Part shown: positions 36,712 through 45,020 of the stretch, piece after piece | Numbering within the stretch: position 1 is the first letter of the stretch | Layout: each line of letters begins with the position of its first letter | NCBI GenBank assembly: GCA_964486455.1 | Contig: CAZAMP010000024.1 | Coordinates: 4,000 to 67,999, forward strand | DNA length: 64,000 bases | Reading direction: 5' to 3' | Source: CAZAMP01 sp964486455 | GTDB lineage: Bacteria; Eisenbacteria; RBG-16-71-46; CAZAMP01 | Translations under genes and position numbers: made by a program | The notes under the pieces: generated by a model | The model's input: the letters and a program-made list of their open reading frames with translations, nothing else | The model's database searches: none | What the model was told of the DNA's origin: nothing

Positions 36712-38114
36712 CTCTGCGATATCTCCTTCCCGACGAGCAACTCCAGCTTTGCGAACCCCACGAGGCGATCGCAGCGCGCGCGCTCGAGCGCCAGATCGAA
36801 CTCGAGGAGCGTGCGTTGCGCGTCGATGAGGTCGAGAAAACCGGCGTCTCCCGCGGCGAACGCCTGCTCGGCGACGCCCAGCGACTGTTCAGCCTTGGGG
36901 ATCAGCGTGTTTCGGTAGAGATCGATCCTTCTCTCCGCGTCCTCAAACTGGAAGAATGTCATCTCCAGATCGGCCAGCAGCCCGTTCTCGCGGTCCGCTC
37001 TCTCGCGAAGCGCCGCACGGCTCCGCGCATCGGCCTCCCTCGCTTCGGCCCGAAGCGAGCCGCTCCAGAGCGGGAGATCGATCGACACCATCGCCATGAT
37101 GGGGTCCTTTCCGCTGTCCGCGACGCCGGGCATACGCGCCTCTCCTGTGTCGATGAAATCGGCGCCGATCGTCACGTCGGGAAGCCACTTTCGCCTGGCC
37201 AACGCCGCCGCCGCTTCCTCACGCGAGACCCGCGCGTCGATCGCTTTGAGGTCGGGGCTATTCGTGAGGAGTTCCGCGTGGAGTTCCTCGATGGAGATCT
37301 CACGCGGGTCGGCGGGGAGGTCGCTCGGAAAGGGAATCGGCGTCGTACTCGAACGACCGAGAGCGGCATTGAGCGCCGCGACGCGCGGGCGCCCCATGTC
37401 TCGGAGCGCACGAAGGCGATCCTCTAGGCGACCCAGCTCGACCTGTGCCTTGATGACCGCTCCATGCGATACGCCGCCCGCCGAGTAGCTCTTACGCGCC
37501 ACGCTCTCCAGATAAGTGAGAAGCTGCACGTTCTCCTCGGTGATTCGGATCGAGCGGGCGAGATAGTAGAGGTCCGCGTAGGCGCGCTTGACCCGGTGGA
37601 AGAGCGAGAGCTTGACTGACTCGTAGCGGGCGCGTTGCAGCTCGGCCGCCTCGGCGGCGACCCCACCTTGGAGCCCCAGGCGGCCGAAGAGTGGGAATCG
37701 TTGAGTGACGCTGAGCTTCCTCCGCTGGGGTCCGACGCGCGTCTCGACCTCGCGAATGAACTCCGCGTAGGTGACGCGAGGCTGTGGCATCGCGCGGGCC
37801 TGCGGAATCTCTTCCAGCGCGGCCTTCCAGCGATAGAAGGCTGCCTCGAGACCGGCGTTGTGGATCGCCGCGTAGGCGAGGTAGTCGTCGAGAGTTGCGT
37901 CAGCCTTGAGGACGGGAGGTGTCGAGCCGTCCCAGTCGACAGCGCCTTGCCCATTCGCGGTTGCATCGTGGCGCATCGAGGCTTTCGGAGCCTCGCGCGC
38001 GGCGGCCAGATCATTCCAATCCGCGAGCCCGCGGCGCTCGGTGGTCGAAGCGCACCCTGTCGCGACGAGCGCGGCTAGGGCGAGCAATGTGATCGTGTTG
38101 CGAGATGGGCTCAT
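36708..38114 (-). CDS. CusC/TolC-like outer-membrane efflux lipoprotein
   Basis: 468 residues from ATG 38114, with GGAG about 9 nt upstream. A lipoprotein signal ends at LVATGCAS (Cys22 counted from this start). Two internally repeated outer-membrane-efflux halves follow, each with long coiled-coil helices and the YADLYYLARSIRITEENVQLL pattern of TolC-family channels. It should form the trimeric exit duct of the Cus-type exporter. It overlaps the adaptor gene by 4 bp (ATGA) and lies 49 bp behind the receiver gene, so one mRNA probably carries all four genes. Confidence 0.9.
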   Translation of the reverse strand: MSPSRNTITLLALAALVATGCASTTERRGLADWNDLAAAREAPKASMRHDATANGQGAVDWDGSTPPVLKADATLDDYLAYAAIHNAGLEAAFYRWKAALEEIPQARAMPQPRVTYAEFIREVETRVGPQRRKLSVTQRFPLFGRLGLQGGVAAEAAELQRARYESVKLSLFHRVKRAYADLYYLARSIRITEENVQLLTYLESVARKSYSAGGVSHGAVIKAQVELGRLEDRLRALRDMGRPRVAALNAALGRSSTTPIPFPSDLPADPREISIEELHAELLTNSPDLKAIDARVSREEAAAALARRKWLPDVTIGADFIDTGEARMPGVADSGKDPIMAMVSIDLPLWSGSLRAEAREADARSRAALRERADRENGLLADLEMTFFQFEDAERRIDLYRNTLIPKAEQSLGVAEQAFAAGDAGFLDLIDAQRTLLEFDLALERARCDRLVGFAKLELLVGKEISQR

Positions 38115-38163
38115 CACCGTCGGCTCCGGTTGGGTGTGGGTGAGGGGCGTGCGCTCAAGAGAG

Positions 38164-38526
38164 TTACTCGCATGATGTCTCCGTGATGAGCGCCGTCAGC
38201 GCGTCGATATCCAACGGTTTCGGGAGAAACGCCGTCACGCCCAGCGCGTCGAGAGGCAACGGCGCGACGAGATCGGTGTGCCCGCTGATCAGGATGACCG
38301 TGCACGACGAAGCGATCCGTTCCCGCAACCGCGTCAAGACGTCCCGCCCGGTCAGCCCCGGCATCGCGTAGTCCACGACGAGAACATCGGGACAGCCCTC
38401 GGCCTCGATCTCTGTGCAGGCCGCCGCTGGCTCGTCGAAGGTGGTGACGATGTGTCCGCGCGAGGAAAGGACCAGCTCCAGGCTCCTCAGCAGCGCCGCG
38501 TCGTTGTCGATGATCGTGATCGTCAT
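38164..38526 (-). CDS. Stand-alone receiver-domain response regulator
   Basis: 120 residues, a single CheY-like receiver with no output domain. The phosphoacceptor is the Asp in DVLVVDYAMPGLTGRD, the conserved Thr/Ser is in VILISGH, and the Lys is in FLPKPLD. The acidic pocket reads IIDND instead of the usual DD pair, a mild departure. GGAG lies 9 nt before the start. It is the first gene behind a sigma-54 promoter and ahead of the Cus genes, so it may tune a kinase relay for copper stress by acting as a phosphate sink (inference). No kinase gene is adjacent. Confidence 0.85.
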   Translation of the reverse strand: MTITIIDNDAALLRSLELVLSSRGHIVTTFDEPAAACTEIEAEGCPDVLVVDYAMPGLTGRDVLTRLRERIASSCTVILISGHTDLVAPLPLDALGVTAFLPKPLDIDALTALITETSCE

Positions 38527-38562
38527 GAACGCTTCTCCGTCCGGTCGTCACGACGTCCTTAC

Positions 38563-38577
38563 GCAACCGGCTTGCCA
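38563..38577 (-). promoter_or_regulatory. Sigma-54 (-24/-12) promoter of the receiver-Cus operon
   Basis: On the minus strand the sequence reads TGGCAAG-ccgg-TTGCG, with GG (38576-38575) and GC (38564-38563) separated by 10 bases. It departs from consensus at one base of each box. The predicted start near 38551 leaves a 25-nt leader containing GGAG before the ATG at 38526. An imperfect dyad, TGCG-N7-CGCA, lies 8-22 bp further upstream. Confidence 0.7.
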
Positions 38578-38789
38578 GTCTGCGTGCAACGCGCAACTTA
38601 CTTCTCTATGGTGCGTTAGGGAGTATTCGGTCCGGTGGGGGCGGAGCGGGAATCATCAGGATCTGATGGGGGGGCGTCAGCTTCTGGCGGGTGCCGGTGC
38701 GGGGATGGCCGTGTATGCGGTCGCTCTCGGTCGACAGGGAAGGCGCGGCACGCACGGCCGCGCCCTCATCGTCCCGTTTCCGGCGGCCT

Positions 38790-39113
38790 CTACGGACAGC
38801 CGTTCAGAAAGCAACGCGCGAAGAGAACGATGTCATCGACATCGCCGCGGTAGCATCCACCCAGGTGGATGCAGAAATGTGCGACACTGGACTCGTCCGT
38901 CATTTCCTCGACGACGGGATGAGATTGGCCGGGGCACCAGTAGAGCGACTCCTCGGCCTGAGGTCCGAAGATCAGACGAACGGTCGTGTTCGGCATCGGG
39001 TTGTCGTTTTGGTCGTGGATCAACACGGGGAAACACACCTGGCCGCCGGGGCTGCCGTAGAGGCAATCGGGCGCCTCCTGCCGTCGTGATCGTGGTTGAA
39101 CGCGCGGTCGCAA
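38790..39113 (-). CDS. Short cysteine-containing secreted-protein fragment (Big-1/Ig-like)
   Basis: 107 residues without a signal peptide or convincing start. It contains GGQVCFPVLIHDQNDNPMPNTTVRLIF, then a YWCPGQ segment, VEEMTDESSVAHFCIHLGGC and a C-terminal ARCFLNGCP. The pattern resembles a bacterial Ig-like (Big-1 type) module with cysteine pairs, as found in tandem in exoproteins of this lineage. It sits just after the stop of the next exoprotein gene on the same strand. It may be the 3' remnant of a larger gene, or a real small gene with an unusual start. Confidence 0.4.
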   Translation of the reverse strand: MRPRVQPRSRRQEAPDCLYGSPGGQVCFPVLIHDQNDNPMPNTTVRLIFGPQAEESLYWCPGQSHPVVEEMTDESSVAHFCIHLGGCYRGDVDDIVLFARCFLNGCP

Positions 39114-39141
39114 TCCGGCCAGGTCACAGTCGTCGGTAATT

Positions 39142-39783
39142 CTAGAATACAGCCTTGAGTCGTCCCCAGCTCGTTTCTTCGATCGGCACCACCGGGCCGC
39201 TCAGGTCGAACTCTCCGTCGCTGATTTGAACGATCCGCAGGATGTTCTCCGGATCGGTGAGAATGCCGCTGAAGCTGCCGGTCATCGTTTCACCGACCGT
39301 GTCAATCGTCACCGTCCCGGATCCGAGAAACCGGTTCGCCGCGACGATCTGAATGGGTATCTGATCATCCTCGACAAGGACGACGTCCTCCGCGTCATCG
39401 AAGAGGGCGATCACGACGACCGCGTTCCCGATCGTGTACGTGCCCGGCGCGAGTTCCCCCTCGACGCCCAGGACCGCGACGACCCAGTCGAATGTCTCAT
39501 CGACGTTCTTGATCGCGGCGGTGACCACGAAGATCGTTGAGTCTCCCCGGTCGGTCACGAGGCCGACGGTGGCTTCTCCGATCTCCGGAGGAAATCCGGA
39601 TACGTCCAGCACCGACCCTTCCGCGTCGAAGGTCCCGTCGATCGCGCCCCCGTAGCCGAAGCTCATCCCTGTGCCCGTGTAGAACGTGCCTCCGCCACCC
39701 GCCGCGGCGGTCATCGAGACGCAGGCGACGAGCCCCGCGAGCAGCATTGTGATCCCGCGTCCGATCCGCACGGCGACCGTCAT
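39142..39783 (-). CDS. Hypothetical secreted protein
   Basis: 213 residues. A signal peptide (ITMLLAGLVACVSMTAAAG) and a glycine-rich linker are followed by a beta-rich domain: GTFDAEGSVLDVSGFPPEIGE, VVAVLGVEGELAPGTYTIG, TVGETMTGSFSG. I do not recognise the family. The pattern of alternating strands ending in a terminal aromatic residue recalls small lipocalin-like or beta-sandwich exoproteins. It has no sorting domain. GGGG lies just before the start. It is in the same orientation as the beta-helix gene upstream of it, 40 bp away, and could share its transcript. Confidence 0.6.
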   Translation of the reverse strand: MTVAVRIGRGITMLLAGLVACVSMTAAAGGGGTFYTGTGMSFGYGGAIDGTFDAEGSVLDVSGFPPEIGEATVGLVTDRGDSTIFVVTAAIKNVDETFDWVVAVLGVEGELAPGTYTIGNAVVVIALFDDAEDVVLVEDDQIPIQIVAANRFLGSGTVTIDTVGETMTGSFSGILTDPENILRIVQISDGEFDLSGPVVPIEETSWGRLKAVF

Positions 39784-39823
39784 CGTGCCCCCCTCGTGTG
39801 TTGTGTTTTCGTATCGCGACGTG

Positions 39824-41422
39824 TCATCGAAGAACGACCGTACCGCGCGCCCGTGTGTGGGCCGTTTCTGCCTCGATGAAATAGACTCCCGCCCGCGGAA
39901 TGCGTGATCGACCGCGCGAGAGAAACGGCACGAGCTGGTCGCCCACGCCGAGCTCGCCCGTGCGCAGCTCGTGAACGAGTTGTCCGGCCACGTCGTAGAG
40001 TCGGACTCTCACCGTTGATGGAACGGTCAACGACAACATGACGCCGAACTCCTCGTCCGCCGGGTTCGGGCGGACCTGAAGCGCGGCGATGGCCCCAGTC
40101 ACGGGTCCGGAAGCCGTGTATTCATGTGCGCCGATGTCGATGTAGGAGACGGGACCGATGCCCGTGTCGTCCGTTTGTAGATCGTCGAAACGCGGCCGCC
40201 CTTCAATATCCTTGGTTGGGGCGGGCCATTCGCCGGATCCCGCGTCGATGCACGGGGAGCGTGGCGAGAGACGGAAGTCGCGGGCCGCGGCGTGCCGGAA
40301 CTTCGGGTCCTCCGAGATGTTCCCGGCGCCGGGGTGTAGTTCCCCGATGTCGCTGTACGTGATCTCGAGTGAGCTTCCGGCTTCGACGAAGATCGATTCG
40401 TCACAATCCCAGACGATGGTGTTCACGGCGGTCGCCGTGGCCGACGGCCAGCCGTCCTCCCGCCGCCAGACACGGAGCCCCGATGCGCATTCGTTGATCG
40501 TGCAGTTGGCGATGTCGGCGTGCGCGCCCGCGTAAATCGACATCCCGCCGCCACAGTCGGTGATGATGTTGTTCGTGACCTCGACGGTCGATTCCGTGGC
40601 CAGGCTGAGGCCGTTGTCCTCGCACGCGTAGATCAGGTTACCCGTGACGGTCCCCAAGAACCACGAGTCGGTGTCGATGGCGTCATCGGTGGTGTCGTGG
40701 AGGACGTTCTCCGCAATGATCACGTGGACGGGATCATTCGGATCCCCGTGGATTTCCATCGCGTCGCCGTCCGTCGAGTAGATCTCACACCGGTAGACGG
40801 AGCCGGTCGATCGGTGCTCGGCGTTGATACCCTCGCCGCCCGTGTTTCGAATGAGACAGTCGCTGACGATGAAGCGAGAGCCGTAGCGACACCAGAGTCC
40901 GTTTCGCAGGCAGCTCTCCAAGACGCAGCGGCTCATGTCGAGCGCCGACTCCGTGATGAGCTCCACCATGCCTCCCGGTGCGGCACGCGTCGTGTCGAAG
41001 TGATCACCTGCGCAAAGACGCGCGTACGACAGAACGTTGTCCGCCGACTGCTCGAATCGCAGTGCCCCCCAGTGCGTATCGCTCTGGTTCGGCACGAAGC
41101 GGATGCTGTCCGTCTCGGACCCGACGGCGTCGAGACGTCCGCCAAGGATTCGCAGTGACACACCCGGGTCCAGTCGAACCTCGACGCCGGGCTCGATGCG
41201 CAGAACGTCGCCACCCTCCACGACGAAGTCCGAGGTGAGGACGACCGGGCTCTCGGCGGCGGTCCAGACGATGGTTGCAGCCCGAGCAGGCGCGGCGGCC
41301 CCGGTGAGGCAGGCGGCGGTCAGGGCGAGGAGGAGCAGCCCTAGCCGAGAGGGCGACCTTTCCCCTACATTTTGTACCCGGGTACAAACCCGAAAGTGAT
41401 TGTAATCAAAAGGTTTACGCAT
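39824..41422 (-). CDS. Secreted right-handed beta-helix protein with sorting domain
   Basis: About 532 residues from ATG 41422. An upstream hydrophobic leader (LGLLLLALTAACLTGAAAPARA) acts as signal peptide after an unusually long, basic 29-residue n-region. About ten parallel beta-helix turns follow (YRCEIYSTDGDAMEIHG, NVLHDTTDDAIDTDS, NIITDCGGGMSIYAGA). A choice-of-anchor Q segment (SPCIDAGSGEWP, DIEGRPR, YIDIGAHEY) and the sorting domain (VRPNPADEEFGV, LYDVAGQLVHEL, AGVYFIEAET, GTVVLR) complete it. It could be a polysaccharide-binding or -cleaving surface protein; no lyase residues are evident. The start is uncertain because two strong dyads lie in this interval. Confidence 0.78.
   Translation of the reverse strand: MRKPFDYNHFRVCTRVQNVGERSPSRLGLLLLALTAACLTGAAAPARAATIVWTAAESPVVLTSDFVVEGGDVLRIEPGVEVRLDPGVSLRILGGRLDAVGSETDSIRFVPNQSDTHWGALRFEQSADNVLSYARLCAGDHFDTTRAAPGGMVELITESALDMSRCVLESCLRNGLWCRYGSRFIVSDCLIRNTGGEGINAEHRSTGSVYRCEIYSTDGDAMEIHGDPNDPVHVIIAENVLHDTTDDAIDTDSWFLGTVTGNLIYACEDNGLSLATESTVEVTNNIITDCGGGMSIYAGAHADIANCTINECASGLRVWRREDGWPSATATAVNTIVWDCDESIFVEAGSSLEITYSDIGELHPGAGNISEDPKFRHAAARDFRLSPRSPCIDAGSGEWPAPTKDIEGRPRFDDLQTDDTGIGPVSYIDIGAHEYTASGPVTGAIAALQVRPNPADEEFGVMLSLTVPSTVRVRLYDVAGQLVHELRTGELGVGDQLVPFLSRGRSRIPRAGVYFIEAETAHTRARGTVVLR
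41373..41390. repeat. Perfect 18-bp palindrome near the beta-helix gene start
   Basis: TTTGTACCC/GGGTACAAA reads identically on both strands with no spacer. Its symmetry and AT-flanked GC core are like a repressor or dimeric activator operator. It lies inside the first codons of the beta-helix gene as annotated. Confidence 0.55.
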
Positions 41423-41425
41423 TTT

Positions 41426-41441
41426 ACACTCGAACGAGTGT
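41426..41441. repeat. Inverted repeat (operator-like) upstream of the beta-helix gene
   Basis: ACACTCG-aa-CGAGTGT, with perfect 7-bp arms. On the minus strand it lies between TTGGCG and TGTAAAAT, the position of a promoter spacer, so it may be an operator. Promoter assignment is tentative. Confidence 0.45.
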
Positions 41442-41543
41442 CGCCAATTGTTGTCGCCGCGCCAACGCCGTTTCACCCCGGCTTCCCGAAAGGCGGTTGC
41501 GCATCACTCAGATCTCCAGACCTTATCCTGGGGTCATTTGACA

Positions 41544-44500
41544 CTACCGGGTAATGAGCATCTTGCTGGTCAAGACCCGGCCCTCCGCATTCAGGCGATA
41601 GAAGTAGACGCCGGCCGCCATCCTCCGGCCACGCTCGTCCCGGCCGTTCCAGGGCGCGTTGTGGTTTCCTTCTTCGAGGGCGCGATCCACGAGTCGTCGC
41701 ACGCGCCGGCCGGCCACATCATAAATGTCGAGGCGGACGTGTGCCCGTCGCGAAAGTCCGAACGGTATCGTGACGATCTGCTTCGCGGGGTTGGGAAAGG
41801 ACTGCGCGAGCCGGATGCGTTCAGGCACACTTCCGGACGGATCGTTCGGACCGCCGGGCGTCGGTGTCGAGAACACCACCCACGTATCGCCGCCGTCTTC
41901 GGTCCGACCGGCTGAACGGTTCGCCGCTTGCGGTCCATAGCTCAGGGTGTCGATGGGAACGTGCCCGTTCGCCTCGGTCTCGAAGAGGCCGATCGCCTCA
42001 CCGCTCCCCGACAGCCGGAAGGTGGCGTGCAAAGCACCCTGCTCGGGCCGGTTGTCGCACCAGACGAGAAGATGCGCGCCCGGCGCGATCGTCGTATCGG
42101 GCAACCTCCACGCGGTCGGCCGCGTGAGATCATCGGTGAGGTGCATGCCGCCCACGGTGATCGAATCATCTCCCGAGTTGTAGAGCTCGATCCAGTCATC
42201 GTACTCACCCGCCTCGTCCGCGTTCACGTTGTCGTTGATGGCCAAGAACTCGTTCACGACGAGCGGGGGGAGCGCGTAGCCCACGGGAGCCACGTAGGCA
42301 TCTTCCGGCGAGTCGCGCGGGTCGGTCGCCACACCACCCGAATCGTCCCGCGCCGCCACATAGTAATGAATGACGGTCGTGCCCGGCGGCGTCACGATGC
42401 CGGCGCCGTAACGCCCGTCGCCGGCCGCCCTGTCGTGGTGAGATCCGTCATCTTCCATCGCGGTGTCCGTGAAGCCGCTTCCGGCGTCAGCCCACAGCGT
42501 TACGTCGACGATCCCCGTGTCGTCCCAGACCTCGGTCGCCACCCAGATCGTATCGCCGACCGTCGGTGCCAGCGGATCACGCACGGTTTCGATGAACTGA
42601 GGGACGATGTTCCCCCACGGAACGTTGGGCGCTCCGGGCGTCGGCGTCGGGAGATGGCGCCACGCGTAGCTTCCATCCGGCTCTCGACCGAACGCGACGT
42701 CACTGATCGCCGCCGGAAACGTCTTCGTGTCCACGACGCGATTCCCTTCCGCCGCGGGGCCGAAGATTCCGACGAATTCGCCGGCCGCTCCGAGGCGGAA
42801 GTTGGCGTGGAGCGGGCCCTGCAGTGTATCGCCCTCACACCAGACGAGAAGATGCGCGCCCGGCGCGATCGTCGTGTCCGGGAGCGACCATTTGGTCTGG
42901 TTCGCCTCGTCATCGGTGAGATGAAATCCCGACAGGTCCAGCGCGTCGTCGGTTGCGTTGTAGAGCTCGACCCAATCGTCGTGCTCGCCGTACGCATCGG
43001 CGATCGTCGTATCGTTCACCGCAAGTATCTCGTTGATGACGAGCGACGGCTCGGTGAAGCGCTCGAGCATGCGCGGAATTTCACCCTCCAAAAAGGCCCG
43101 CCGGAGTGTGACGAAGCGCCCGATTTCATCCGCGCCCTGGTCGAACCCGCTGTTGTCTTCCCAGCCCCATTTCCGCCAGTCGACCCGACCGCTTTCCGCG
43201 ATCCGTTCGTGCGCCGCGTGGCTCGCTTCTCCCATCGCCGACTCGGTGAAGACGGTATCCATCAGCTGCCGGACGCGGTCAAGGTGGCGCCGGTTGAAGT
43301 GGACGTTGTCGTGGAGCTTCGCGATCAGACGATTCTCCAACCCGGGGAAGACGGGGGTGGAGGCATGAAGCCAGGGCGACCAGAAGACCAGGACTCCGAG
43401 TGCTTCGTTGTAGTCCCACGGGAGCCAGGTCCAGATGCCCGTGTCGAGATCGTGGTGCAGATAGTAGTCGTCGCGCCCGAAGTCGATGTTCGACAGGACA
43501 ACGTTGGCCGCGTAGTAGTCGTAGAGACGCTCAAAGTCGAAGATGGGCAGCAGGGTTTCGTAGAGCGCGGAGTCAGGTGTATCGTCGATGAGCTCGATCA
43601 GCGTGATGATGTCGTCGTACCCGTCGTCCTCGTTCGTCTTCTTGTCGTACGCCTCCATGTAGGTCGCGGTGTCCGGCAGCCGTTCGAGCGAGTCGAACGC
43701 GCGGTAGAGGTTTCCGTCCGAATCCAGCTCCACGCGCTCGAGGAAGTCCCGGTTCACGTCCTCGACGCTCGCGTAGACGCCGAAGTAGCGCCCGTTCACG
43801 AAGAGCTGGATCGGTTCCGCGTCCGGCGCGTGGACGCCGCATCGTGCCAGAAAGTCGTAGGCGAGCGGTTCGCGAATGAGCGTCCGGTCCACCATCATCG
43901 CGTTGAGGTTCAGCACGTCACGTCCGTGCGCGAGCCCGACACCGGGGGCGGCGACCTTCCACGACTTCTTGGGCATCTTGCGCGTGATGGCGCCACGATA
44001 CCCGACCTCCGCGGCGTGGTTCTCGCCCTCCGCCGTGAACGTGGCCGGCACACGGATGTCCTGGAGGATATTCACGTTCAGCTCGAGCCACGCGATGTCG
44101 GAGATCGTGATCTCGTAGATCGGAAGCCGCGAGTCATCGCGCGGCAACGCCGTGGCGCGAACCGTCGCGCTCGGTGAGCCTTCGTTGCCGAACACATCCA
44201 CGGCCGTCACCCAGTAGTCGTAGGTTTCACCGATCGTCACATCGGTGTCGATGTGGCGCACCCGTCGGATCGTTTCGGGCCCGACACGAATCGCCTCGCC
44301 ACCCGTCGTCGGCCGGCGGTATAGGCGGTAGCCGGCCACGTCATCCTCCGTCACGTCGGTCCAGTGAAGTAGGACTTCCTCGAAGCCGTCGAGCGCGGTC
44401 ACCGACTCAGGCGCCGCCGGAGCAATGTCGTCCGCCTCCCGGCTCCAGACTGAGATCGCGGCAAGTGCTGACGTGCGTCGCTGCCGCTGCGACTGGACGA

Positions 44501-45020
44501 GGAACTGCGTCCCGGAGATGTTCAGCGGTACGCGATAGCGGATGGCGTATCCTTTCATCCCCGCCTCTGCGAAGATGTCCAAACCTCCGATGAGCGTCTC
44601 GTCGCCCGCGACGACGTCGAAGATGGCCTCGCCCGGACCGTTGTAGCGGATCTCGCTGAAGAGAAGCTCGATGATGACGGGACCGGGTTCGAGGCCGTCG
44701 AATCGGTAGGTCCAGTTCCCGCGCGCCTCCGCGTGAAGCTCCGGGTCGAGCGTGCCGCCAACCGGGGCGTTTGCTTCACGAACGATGTCGCTTTCCGTGA
44801 AGCCGATTGGGTCTTCCGGGGTCCAGGCCTGGTCGGCCATGAAGTCGCCGTCGCGTCCCGCGACAAACTCCCCCGCACAGTTGATCCGGATCTCATACGC
44901 CGACACGATTGCCGGTGTCACGACGAGAAGCGACAAAACCAGCAGGGGAATCAGCGATGGGGAAGACGCCGGGAGAGACGCTTTCGCCGCCGACAAACCG
45001 CGTCTACCGCTCGAGCCCAT
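41544..45020 (-). CDS. Secreted malectin + Fn3 + CotH kinase-like + double lamin-tail protein with sorting domain
   Basis: 1158 residues. After a signal peptide (~20-41): malectin-like domain (~42-190, IRINCAGEF and FAEAGMKGYAI); Fn3 (~205-290); CotH domain (~300-640); two lamin-tail domains (~660-790 and ~905-1020, each with INEILAVND/VNEFLAIND, DDWVELYN or DDWIELYN and LVWC); and the sorting domain (QSFPNPAKQIVTI, IYDVAGRRVRRL, WNGRDERGRRMAAGVYFYRL). CotH features include VGYRGAITRKMPKKSWK, YFGVYASVEDVNRDFL and WLPWDYNEALG, the Asp-containing active-site motif of these atypical protein kinases. It starts inside the last codons of the regulator gene, so it is co-transcribed with it. Confidence 0.9.
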   Translation of the reverse strand: MGSSGRRGLSAAKASLPASSPSLIPLLVLSLLVVTPAIVSAYEIRINCAGEFVAGRDGDFMADQAWTPEDPIGFTESDIVREANAPVGGTLDPELHAEARGNWTYRFDGLEPGPVIIELLFSEIRYNGPGEAIFDVVAGDETLIGGLDIFAEAGMKGYAIRYRVPLNISGTQFLVQSQRQRRTSALAAISVWSREADDIAPAAPESVTALDGFEEVLLHWTDVTEDDVAGYRLYRRPTTGGEAIRVGPETIRRVRHIDTDVTIGETYDYWVTAVDVFGNEGSPSATVRATALPRDDSRLPIYEITISDIAWLELNVNILQDIRVPATFTAEGENHAAEVGYRGAITRKMPKKSWKVAAPGVGLAHGRDVLNLNAMMVDRTLIREPLAYDFLARCGVHAPDAEPIQLFVNGRYFGVYASVEDVNRDFLERVELDSDGNLYRAFDSLERLPDTATYMEAYDKKTNEDDGYDDIITLIELIDDTPDSALYETLLPIFDFERLYDYYAANVVLSNIDFGRDDYYLHHDLDTGIWTWLPWDYNEALGVLVFWSPWLHASTPVFPGLENRLIAKLHDNVHFNRRHLDRVRQLMDTVFTESAMGEASHAAHERIAESGRVDWRKWGWEDNSGFDQGADEIGRFVTLRRAFLEGEIPRMLERFTEPSLVINEILAVNDTTIADAYGEHDDWVELYNATDDALDLSGFHLTDDEANQTKWSLPDTTIAPGAHLLVWCEGDTLQGPLHANFRLGAAGEFVGIFGPAAEGNRVVDTKTFPAAISDVAFGREPDGSYAWRHLPTPTPGAPNVPWGNIVPQFIETVRDPLAPTVGDTIWVATEVWDDTGIVDVTLWADAGSGFTDTAMEDDGSHHDRAAGDGRYGAGIVTPPGTTVIHYYVAARDDSGGVATDPRDSPEDAYVAPVGYALPPLVVNEFLAINDNVNADEAGEYDDWIELYNSGDDSITVGGMHLTDDLTRPTAWRLPDTTIAPGAHLLVWCDNRPEQGALHATFRLSGSGEAIGLFETEANGHVPIDTLSYGPQAANRSAGRTEDGGDTWVVFSTPTPGGPNDPSGSVPERIRLAQSFPNPAKQIVTIPFGLSRRAHVRLDIYDVAGRRVRRLVDRALEEGNHNAPWNGRDERGRRMAAGVYFYRLNAEGRVLTSKMLITR

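Noticed and set aside
41928..44177. 749-codon + strand frame opposite the CotH protein
   Set aside because: Same artefact; the minus strand has clear malectin, CotH and lamin-tail motifs.
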